DNA of 55,539 nt, from the NCBI GenBank assembly GCA_028823105.1, contig JAPKCC010000007.1, positions 1 through 55,539 of the forward strand. Direction: 5' to 3'. The notes beneath the pieces are model-generated. The model worked only from the letters and a program-made list of their open reading frames with translations. It was not told the origin of the DNA and made no database searches. Position 1 is the first letter of the stretch, and each line of letters starts with the position of its first letter. Source of the DNA: Phycisphaerales bacterium. Lineage in GTDB: Bacteria; Planctomycetota; Phycisphaerae; Phycisphaerales; SM1A02. The position numbers and the translations under genes were made by a program. Below, one piece after another: positions 17,836 to 24,600 of this stretch.

Positions 17836-18854
17836 GGGAAGACCCCCGTCGGCACAAACCGGAAGATCCCGTCGGACTCGGCGGCAATCTGCCGCATCGG
17901 TTCCTGTCCGGCACCACTCCCGAAGGCGATGCAATTGATGACCGCGACCCGTCCGGATCCACTCTCATTCAATTCCCGAACCGCGCTTGGTGTCACCTTC
18001 GGAATGAGACCATCAGTGAGAAAGAAGACCACGTCGGGTCGGACATCCTGCCGGAACGCGAGATCGAACGCGGGGAGCGGAAAAGTCCCACCTCCCGGTT
18101 GCAGACCATCGATCCAGGCGGAGATTCGGGAGAGGTTGCCGCGGCTGGCCCGGAGCCACCCGTTCTGGAATGGTGGCACGACCGGCTCGCTCGAATACAG
18201 GATGACCGCGAAGGCCGCATAGTCCGGCAGACTCTTGAGCGATCGCTTGAGCTCCGCCATCGCCGCCGGCATCTTGTCGTCCTGTCCCATCGATCCGGAG
18301 ATGTCGACGATGTAGGCGAACCGATTTCCGGTCGACTGGATGCCGAAGAAACTTGCTCCGGCGCCAAGGCCGGATCCGAGCCCGGTTCCGAGACCCGCGC
18401 CAGATCCACTCACCACGGTCTCGAGACCCCCACCCGAAGCATCGAGTTCGAAGTCCGGCACCTCGGCATTCAACTCACGTTCGAGTGCCAGCGACTCCGC
18501 GCCGGCGTCCGTGGCAAGTTCGGGCGTAAGCAGGTCCTCCGTCTCGGACGGCTCGAGCATGTCCTGAAGCGTCTCGTCAGGGAGAATCGAAAGGTCGAGC
18601 ATGACCGTCGCAGGCGCCACGCCGGCCGGCATCTCCCGGTGCGAGGACCAGAGCCAAATCATGATCGCCATGTGCACGGGGAGTGAGATCGCGAGCCCGA
18701 GGAGGAGCAGGTGGACTCGCCGCTGCCGAAGAAGCCGTCGACGATCGTCCACGAGATCGCGAATCCGATCCGCCAGAATCACCGGATCCGCGTCCGCCGA
18801 AGAACTCGGGCCGGAAGCACTCTGCAAGTCGGGTTGTGAGTCTGGTTCTGCCAT
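17832..18854 (-). CDS. Membrane-anchored VWA-domain protein with TonB-like SxxxH transmembrane helix
   Basis: This is a 340-residue protein. Residues 1-47 are cytoplasmic, with basic residues just before the membrane (RRRLLRQRR). One helix spans about 48-69 and contains S57-L-P-V-H61, the Ser-x-x-x-His pattern that TonB and TolA use to engage ExbBD/TolQR. Residues 70-145 are a linker, 149-167 a Gly/Ser run, and about 178-340 a von Willebrand A domain. Its MIDAS looks complete: D184-I-S186-G-S188, T257 in GGGT, and D281 in LTDG. It is first in the operon, with the exbB-like gene two genes downstream. Topology and motifs are seen in the sequence; a role as the force-transducing partner is inferred. 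Confidence 0.88.
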   Translation of the reverse strand: MAEPDSQPDLQSASGPSSSADADPVILADRIRDLVDDRRRLLRQRRVHLLLLGLAISLPVHMAIMIWLWSSHREMPAGVAPATVMLDLSILPDETLQDMLEPSETEDLLTPELATDAGAESLALERELNAEVPDFELDASGGGLETVVSGSGAGLGTGLGSGLGAGASFFGIQSTGNRFAYIVDISGSMGQDDKMPAAMAELKRSLKSLPDYAAFAVILYSSEPVVPPFQNGWLRASRGNLSRISAWIDGLQPGGGTFPLPAFDLAFRQDVRPDVVFFLTDGLIPKVTPSAVRELNESGSGRVAVINCIAFGSGAGQEPMRQIAAESDGIFRFVPTGVFP

Positions 18855-19104
18855 CCGTGGAGCCCATGAGAGCGGAAGGTTGCATTATGGACCGAATTCG
18901 CTCATTCCGCATTCCGACGTTCGTGATCCTCCCGAATCTCGAAAAACCCTTGCATTCACTGTTCAATACGAACGTCAATCTCGAATTCGCGGGTCGATCC
19001 CATCAAAGCCGGGGAGATTCTCCGGTTGACCGGAGGGCGTCAAGGCAGCGAAGATCCCCATTCGCGGTCCCGATCCCTCTTCCTCCCCGCCGATGGAGCC
19101 CCAA
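18855..19104. promoter_or_regulatory. Divergent intergenic region between VWA operon and pyrH
   Basis: These 250 bp separate two divergent operons and must hold both promoters. I could not identify a convincing -35/-10 pair for either direction and saw no hairpin or repeat. GGAG at 19095-19098 is the ribosome binding site of pyrH. Confidence 0.4.
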
Positions 19105-19824
19105 ATGACCACCTCAACCCCTCGAGTCGTGCTCAAGATCAGTGGAGAGAGCTTCGCGGCACCCGGGCAACTCGGCATCGGACCGGAGCAACTGACGCAC
19201 ATCGCCACCGAGATCGCAGAGGCCAGCCGGCTCGGAGTCCAGATTGCGGTGGTCTGCGGAGGCGGGAACATCATCCGTGGCGCGGCGCTCGCCCAGGCAG
19301 GCACGATCGACCAATCGACCGCCGATTACATGGGCATGCTGGGGACGGTCATCAATGGCGTCGCCCTGAAGGAGGCCTTGGAGCGCCAGGGCGTCCCCGC
19401 CCGGGCGATGTCCGCGATCAACCTCACCGCGGTGACGGAGCCCTTCATCCGGCTCCGAGCGATTCGACATCTCGAAAAGGGACGAATCGTGATCCTCGCG
19501 GCCGGAACCGGAAATCCGTTCTTTACCACGGATACCTGTGCGTCCCTCCGGGGAATCGAACTCGGCGCAGATCGCCTGCTCAAGGCGACCAAAGTCGACG
19601 GAATCTACACCTCTGATCCCAAGAAAAACCCCGACGCGACCCGATACGAGCACCTGACGTACGCCAAGACCATCAAGGACCAGCTCGGCGTCATGGACAT
19701 GACCGCGATGACCATGTGCATGGAGCACGACCTTCCCGTCCAAGTCTTCGACTACCAGGTCGCCGGGAACATCGCCCGTGCCGTGGGCGGAGAGGCCATC
19801 GGCACGATCGTGACGGCGACCTGA
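19105..19824 (+). CDS. pyrH: UMP kinase
   Basis: UMP kinase phosphorylates UMP to UDP for pyrimidine nucleotide and cell-wall precursor synthesis; it is a hexameric amino-acid-kinase-fold enzyme. Visible motifs are VLKISGESF at the N-terminus, VVCGGGNIIRGA, DYMGMLGTVING, FFTTDTCASLRGIELGAD, and the ATP-site region KATKVDGIYTSDPKKNPDA. The length of 239 aa is usual. An in-frame ATG at 19093 exists, but GGAG six bases before 19105 favours the second ATG. It is followed by frr, the classical pyrH-frr order. Confidence 0.96.
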   Translation: MTTSTPRVVLKISGESFAAPGQLGIGPEQLTHIATEIAEASRLGVQIAVVCGGGNIIRGAALAQAGTIDQSTADYMGMLGTVINGVALKEALERQGVPARAMSAINLTAVTEPFIRLRAIRHLEKGRIVILAAGTGNPFFTTDTCASLRGIELGADRLLKATKVDGIYTSDPKKNPDATRYEHLTYAKTIKDQLGVMDMTAMTMCMEHDLPVQVFDYQVAGNIARAVGGEAIGTIVTAT

Positions 19825-19927
19825 GACCCACTCGACGGCGATTCCACGCTCGTTCTACAATCGTCTTTCGGTCACTCGGACCGATCATCCGCAGCAGCTC
19901 GCCAGAACCGGCGACGGAGATTCAGGC

Positions 19928-20488
19928 ATGGACATCGACGAGATCCTTCTCGAATGCAGCGATAGCATGGACAAGACGGTCGAGTACCTCCAGCGGGAAT
20001 TCCGCGGGATCCGCACCGGTCGTGCCAACACCGCGCTCCTCGAGTACGTCAAGGTCGACTATTACGGGTCGAGCACTGACCTGAGAGAACTGGCGGCGAT
20101 CTCCGTCTCGGAGAACCAGCAACTCCTGGTCAAGCCGTTCGATCCCGCCTCGAAGAACGAAATCATCAAAGCGATCGAAAGCGCGGACCTCGGTCTCAAT
20201 CCACAGGCGGAAGGTAGTGCGATCCGAGTCAGCGTGCCGTCACCCTCTGCGGATCGGCGGAAGCAGTTGGTCGGTCAAGTGAAGAAGATGGGCGAAGACT
20301 CGAAGGTCGCATGCCGAAACGAACGGCGAGATACCAACAAGAGAATCGAACAGACCGGAACCGACCAAAAGCTGTCCGACGACGAGGTCAGCGGTTCGAA
20401 GGATGAGGTCGATGTCGAGACCAAGAAGCACACCGCTCGGATCGAGGAGTTGACCGCCAAGAAGATCACTGAGATCGAAGACGTCTGA
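19928..20488 (+). CDS. frr: Ribosome recycling factor
   Basis: This 186-residue factor splits post-termination ribosomes together with EF-G. Recognisable family segments are MDKTVEYLQREFRGIRTGRANTALLEYVKVDYYG, KPFDPASKNEIIKAI (split here at family-conserved positions), and RVSVPSPSADRRKQLVGQVKK. The C-terminal helix (SKDEVDVETKKHTARIEEL) is intact. Small departures occur at the usual RNIRRDAN segment, which reads CRNERRDTN. It lies 103 bp after pyrH in the standard order. Confidence 0.95.
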   Translation: MDIDEILLECSDSMDKTVEYLQREFRGIRTGRANTALLEYVKVDYYGSSTDLRELAAISVSENQQLLVKPFDPASKNEIIKAIESADLGLNPQAEGSAIRVSVPSPSADRRKQLVGQVKKMGEDSKVACRNERRDTNKRIEQTGTDQKLSDDEVSGSKDEVDVETKKHTARIEELTAKKITEIEDV

Positions 20489-20619
20489 GGCCAGAAATTG
20501 TCGGCTAATCGGCTGAGTGATGCGGAAGGACCATTGCCTTCCATTCCGGCTTGACCGAGACCGCCGCCTCGGTGACCATGATCGGAGATCACCAGTTTCG
20601 ACTCCAGTTGGAGATCTGC

Positions 20620-21117
20620 GTGCATTGCCCCTTCTGCGAATCCCCGAGTACCAAGGTCTGTGATTCGCGGCCGGGCGAAGCTGGCGCCTCGATCCGCCGA
20701 CGTCGCGAATGCGAGGATTGCAAAAAACGATTCACAACCTTCGAACGCATCGAGAAAACGAGGCGTCTCGTGGTGGTGAAACGGGATGACACCCGGGTCC
20801 CCTTCGACAGCGAACGTATTCTTCGCGGTGTCCAAGCGGCCTGCGGCAAGCGACCGATTCCCGAGGACGCCAAGGCCGCGCTCGTCCAGCGGATTGAAGA
20901 CGAGCTGCACCGCGAATTCGATCGGGAGATTCAGAGCGGCGAGATTGGCCGACGAGTCACCATGGCGTTGCGCGAGCTCGATCAGATCGCCTACATCCGC
21001 TACGCGAGCGAACACGAACAGTTCAGGAACGTCGAGGACATCGCCGAGGCCGTCGACGAATTGAGGCAGCGACCACCGACGCTTCCCAATCAGGAACCGC
21101 TCTTCGGCGATGATTGA
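20620..21117 (+). CDS. nrdR: Transcriptional repressor NrdR
   Basis: NrdR is a zinc-ribbon plus ATP-cone repressor of ribonucleotide reductase genes. The protein opens with the family-typical (V/M)HCPFCE and has four zinc cysteines (CPFC and CEDC), then RRRECEDCKKRFTTFER. The ATP cone reads VVKRDDTRVPFDSERILRGVQAACGKRP (key residues) and continues to IAYIRYASEHEQF. A GTG at 20620 with GGAG six bases upstream gives this exact start and 165 aa; the longer frame from 20551 would add residues foreign to the family. No NrdR box is evident nearby. Confidence 0.95.
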   Translation: MHCPFCESPSTKVCDSRPGEAGASIRRRRECEDCKKRFTTFERIEKTRRLVVVKRDDTRVPFDSERILRGVQAACGKRPIPEDAKAALVQRIEDELHREFDREIQSGEIGRRVTMALRELDQIAYIRYASEHEQFRNVEDIAEAVDELRQRPPTLPNQEPLFGDD

Positions 21118-21138
21118 TCAGATTGATCAGATTGATCA
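21112..21138. repeat. Three tandem copies of a 9-bp unit at the nrdR stop
   Basis: GATTGATCA is repeated three times without interruption; the first copy contains the nrdR stop codon. It lies between the convergent nrdR and membrane-fusion genes. No terminator-like T-run is attached. Confidence 0.85.
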
Positions 21139-21173
21139 TCGACCGAGACGGAGGACGGATCGAGATCCAAAGC

Positions 21174-22580
21174 TCAGTTGTCTAGGTTCAGATCGGTGAA
21201 GATCCGGCGCAGCCACGGGAATTGCGGAGGGGGCAGCTCGCCCTTGCCCGGCAGGACGATCACCGCGGCCGTCTCGCCCATCCGGATTGGCACGTCGGGA
21301 CCATCCTCAAGGATGATCCGCACCGGAAACCGCTGCGCCAGGCGCACCCAGTCGAACGTCTGATCCACGCGAGGAAGATCGGTTCCCGGGATATTCCGAC
21401 CGTCGGCGAGATCGATGGCCCAGCCGACTCCCTGGATCACACCTTTCCATCTCTGCCCGGGGCGAGCCATGAGATAGACCTCGACTTCGTCACCGACCTC
21501 GATAAAGGAGAGATAGGTCTCCTTGAAGTTGGCCATCACGTACCAGATCGAACCGTCGACCAGAGAGAAAACCTGGCGGCCTTCGTTGGCATACTCACCC
21601 GTGGCAATGTTGAGGTTGGTCACATATCCGTCGATCGGACTGCGAACGGTGCAGTAGTCGAGATAGAGCTGCGCCTTCTCAACCGCCACTCGCGCGGCCA
21701 ATCTCCGAGCGTTCAGCGTCGTCCCGGTCGGATCCGGCTCGTCTTCTTTGGTTGCTTCCGGATCGAAGAGGGGTTCCTCGACGACGACATCTTCCTCCAC
21801 CGCGGCGAGGTCAGGGGTCACCGCCGAGTTGACCTCGGACAATTCGCCGAGCGATGCGATCGCCACTGCAAGATCAGCTCGCCGTGCCCCGACCGTGGCT
21901 TCCGCCGTCCGCACCGTCGCCTGAAGGGCGGCCGCCTCGGACGCGGCTTTGTCCACTTGATCCGGCGTGACGAAACGTTGGGTCAGGAGCGGTCGGACTC
22001 GCTGGAGATAGAGTTGGGCATACAACGCCTTGGCCACGGTCTCGTCGAGATGCGCTTCCGACTCCGTGACCGCTCGTTCCGCCGCGACCACCGCGGCCTG
22101 CAGGGCCGCGATCTCGATGTTGATCAAGGCCAGTGATGCTTCGGCTTCCGCGAGGTTGGCCGCGTAGGGGCGAGGGTCGATGGTGAAGAGCACGTCCCCG
22201 CGAGTGACCGGTTGGTTATCGACGACCATCAATGCCACGATCGGGCCACTGACATGCGGTGCGATGCCGACGGTATTCGCCCGCACCGCGGCATCGAGTG
22301 TCCTTGGCCGCACATCAAGCATGTTCGCTAACCAGATCACCGCGACCATGCCGCCAAGCATGCAGGCCGGCCCGAGGATCCGGCCGATGACTTGTCGGGT
22401 ACGAAGCCCTCGTGGGCGAGATGGTCTCGGCTCATCGGAAAACACGACGTGTACCGGTTTTGGAGCGGTCACCTGACCAGCATCATCGAATGGCGACTTC
22501 ACCGTATCGACCACCGGCGTCGCAGGCTTCGGCGGAGTCGTGTCCTTCGGAGCTTCTGGATTTTCGGGCGCTTCGGTCAT
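21174..22580 (-). CDS. HlyD/EmrA-type membrane fusion protein (MdtN-like)
   Basis: This 468-residue periplasmic adaptor has a proline-rich cytoplasmic head, one transmembrane helix at about 66-88, a first lipoyl half (VGIAPHVSGPIVALMVVDNQPVTRGDVLFTIDPRPY), a coiled-coil hairpin at about 130-285 that is alanine-rich and carries an acidic insert (EEDVVVEEPLFDPEATKEDE), a second lipoyl half (LDYCTVRSPIDGYVTNLNIATGEYA), and a beta-barrel end. It would join the FUSC inner-membrane protein to the outer-membrane factor encoded across the divergent promoter. MdtN/AaeA-like membership comes from the helix-lipoyl order and from the FUSC and YtcA neighbours. Confidence 0.9.
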   Translation of the reverse strand: MTEAPENPEAPKDTTPPKPATPVVDTVKSPFDDAGQVTAPKPVHVVFSDEPRPSRPRGLRTRQVIGRILGPACMLGGMVAVIWLANMLDVRPRTLDAAVRANTVGIAPHVSGPIVALMVVDNQPVTRGDVLFTIDPRPYAANLAEAEASLALINIEIAALQAAVVAAERAVTESEAHLDETVAKALYAQLYLQRVRPLLTQRFVTPDQVDKAASEAAALQATVRTAEATVGARRADLAVAIASLGELSEVNSAVTPDLAAVEEDVVVEEPLFDPEATKEDEPDPTGTTLNARRLAARVAVEKAQLYLDYCTVRSPIDGYVTNLNIATGEYANEGRQVFSLVDGSIWYVMANFKETYLSFIEVGDEVEVYLMARPGQRWKGVIQGVGWAIDLADGRNIPGTDLPRVDQTFDWVRLAQRFPVRIILEDGPDVPIRMGETAAVIVLPGKGELPPPQFPWLRRIFTDLNLDN

Positions 22581-22599
22581 GATTTTTCCGTCTCAGGCG

Positions 22600-22890
22600 T
22601 CATGTGAGGAAGAACCCCGACCAGAGAGACACCGTGATCATCACAAAGACACCGAGATAGGCGGCGCCGCGGAATGACAAGTGCTCCTCCACACCGATCC
22701 AGCAGAAGATCTGACGAACGGCGATCACGCCCACCAGGCCGCCCAGAGCGGCGACCAGCCAGCCCGGGAAGAACGCACCGCCGAGATCAATGATCGGATC
22801 GCAACCCGAGAGCATGCAGACACTGAAGAGACCAAACAAGGCGCGAAGACCTGGGAGGGCGGCGCTCGGCGATTCATTTTCAATTCGCAT
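22600..22890 (-). CDS. YtcA-like small lipoprotein/membrane protein
   Basis: This 96-residue protein has a lipoprotein signal (LRALFGLFSVCMLSGC, lipobox LSGC) and then two hydrophobic helices (FPGWLVAALGGLVGVIAV and GAAYLGVFVMITVSLWSGFF). It resembles the YtcA family, whose E. coli member is encoded beside the mdtNOP (sdsRQP) efflux genes. The gene is 19 bp upstream of the membrane fusion gene on the same strand. The open frame runs much further upstream, but that part is the antisense of the outer-membrane factor gene, so the ATG at 22890 is used. Its function is unknown, probably a small accessory subunit of the pump. Confidence 0.8.
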   Translation of the reverse strand: MRIENESPSAALPGLRALFGLFSVCMLSGCDPIIDLGGAFFPGWLVAALGGLVGVIAVRQIFCWIGVEEHLSFRGAAYLGVFVMITVSLWSGFFLT

Positions 22891-23016
22891 TCTGGTTGAG
22901 ATCACGGCCTGATGATACCGTATGGACCACTTCTGAACAGCAAGACGCCGTCTTAGAGAATAATCCGAAGAGACCCTCGACCCGTGCAGATCAACCCCCA
23001 AAGACCCCATCGACCC
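22891..23016. promoter_or_regulatory. Divergent promoter region of the efflux locus
   Basis: These 126 bp separate the YtcA-like and outer-membrane-factor genes and should contain both promoters. It is locally more AT-rich (GATGATACCGTATGG, TTAGAGAATAATCCG), but no convincing consensus promoter or operator was recognised. No regulator gene lies next to the locus. Confidence 0.4.
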
Positions 23017-24600
23017 ATGACCATCGACTGGCAGGCCATCCGAGAAACCCACCGAATGCTCTTCGGTCTGCTTGCCGTCCTCTCGTTGCTCGCCTGCCGT
23101 TCCGATCGACCCTATGCCGACGTCGATCTCGATGCGCTGGTCTCGGATCGACCCGATCAACCCTGGCGTCCAACCCCCGATGACCAGGCCGTGCATCCCT
23201 TTGACAGATCCGACGACCGCGAATCCACCGAATCCAACTCCGCAGACAGACTCCCGCTCGATTCGATTCCGCCACCACCCTTCCGCGGCGAGCAGACCTC
23301 CCTTCTTCGCCTGATCGACTTCGCCCTCGGACATCGCCCCGACACTCGGGCCGCCTGGGAACGAGCCAGAGTGGCTGCCGCGGAACTGGGTATCGCCCAG
23401 GGTGCCTGGTATCCGGTCCTCGGCGTCGAAGCCCAGTTCTATTATGCCCGCATGATCTTTCCGGCCAACGGATTTGCGCTGGAGGCTGATCAGACCGCAC
23501 TGATTCCCCAAGTCGCATTGAATTACCTCCTGCTGGACTTCGGTCGTCGCGAGGCGGACGACGATGCGGCACGCGCCGGGTTGTTCGCCGCCAACCTGAC
23601 CTTTAACCGGTCGCTGCAACAGACGATCCGGGAAGTACAAGTCGGCTACTTCAACCTTGACGCCGCGCTCGCGCTGAACGACGCGTCACAACGAAACGCC
23701 AATCTCGCCGAAACCGTGCTCGAGATGGTGGAAAGTCAGGTCATGGTCGGTCTCGCGACGACGCCGGACCTTCTCCTCGCGCGTCAAGAAATGGCGCAAG
23801 CCCGCTTCGACCTCGAAGCCACCGTCGCCGACATCCTTTCGGCCCGCGCTGATCTGCTCGAAGCCTGCGGCGTTCCCGCCAATCTGCCGATCAAGATCAC
23901 TCGAATCACCGAACGGGACCTGCCGGAGGCCCTCGAGTACCGGGTCGATGACGTGATCAACGTCGCGCTCCGCGGCCGACCGGATCTGGGGGCCGCTCTC
24001 GAGAACGTCCGACGCACTGCCGCGGGGGTCCGTCGCGCGGAAGCTGACTTTCTCCCGGTGGTCAACGCCTTCGCAATCGCCGGTTTTGAATGGACCGAGT
24101 GGAATACCGGGACCGACAGGCCGGTCGACGGTAAGACCGATTTTCCATCCGATACGATCACGTCTCCCGTCTGGAACGTCGGAGTCTCCGCGAGTTGGAT
24201 CCTCTTCGAGGGGTACATCCGTGAGAACGCGGTCAAGGCCGCTCGCGCGGAGCGTCGGGCCGCGCAGGCGGAACTCGAAGCGCTCCGCCTTCGAGCGATC
24301 GGCGAGACCTGGGACGCCTACTTCAGGGTCCAAGCGTATCGACGCCAGTACGACTTCGGCATCGCGCTGGTCGAGAGCAGCGAAGAGGCATTTGCGGCGG
24401 TGTCGGCGGCCTACCGCGAGGGACTCGCGACCATCACCACACTGGTCCAATCGGAACGCGATTTGCAGGCATCTCAAGCGACCTTCGTCGGCGCCAGGGC
24501 CGACCTCCTGATCGCCGCGGCGGATCTCGCGTTCGCCGCCGGCATGGAAACCGGCCGGACACCCATGACGAGAATCCCGGGTGACGGAACCGAGCGATGA
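23017..24600 (+). CDS. Outer-membrane efflux lipoprotein (TolC/NodT-type, MdtP-like)
   Basis: This protein of 527 residues has a lipoprotein signal ending LSLLAC, an acidic and proline-rich linker, and then two homologous coiled-coil/beta halves typical of the TolC family (LIDFALGHRPDTRAAWERARVAAAELGIAQGAWYP with key residues; second half VINVALRGRPDLGAALENVRRTAAGVRRAEADFLP). The outer-membrane strand regions WNVGVSASWILFEGYIRENAVKAARAE are also recognisable. An upstream in-frame GTG at 22984 is possible. The last codons overlap the FUSC gene in ATGA, so both are co-translated. It would form the exit duct of the tripartite pump. Confidence 0.9.
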   Translation: MTIDWQAIRETHRMLFGLLAVLSLLACRSDRPYADVDLDALVSDRPDQPWRPTPDDQAVHPFDRSDDRESTESNSADRLPLDSIPPPPFRGEQTSLLRLIDFALGHRPDTRAAWERARVAAAELGIAQGAWYPVLGVEAQFYYARMIFPANGFALEADQTALIPQVALNYLLLDFGRREADDDAARAGLFAANLTFNRSLQQTIREVQVGYFNLDAALALNDASQRNANLAETVLEMVESQVMVGLATTPDLLLARQEMAQARFDLEATVADILSARADLLEACGVPANLPIKITRITERDLPEALEYRVDDVINVALRGRPDLGAALENVRRTAAGVRRAEADFLPVVNAFAIAGFEWTEWNTGTDRPVDGKTDFPSDTITSPVWNVGVSASWILFEGYIRENAVKAARAERRAAQAELEALRLRAIGETWDAYFRVQAYRRQYDFGIALVESSEEAFAAVSAAYREGLATITTLVQSERDLQASQATFVGARADLLIAAADLAFAAGMETGRTPMTRIPGDGTER

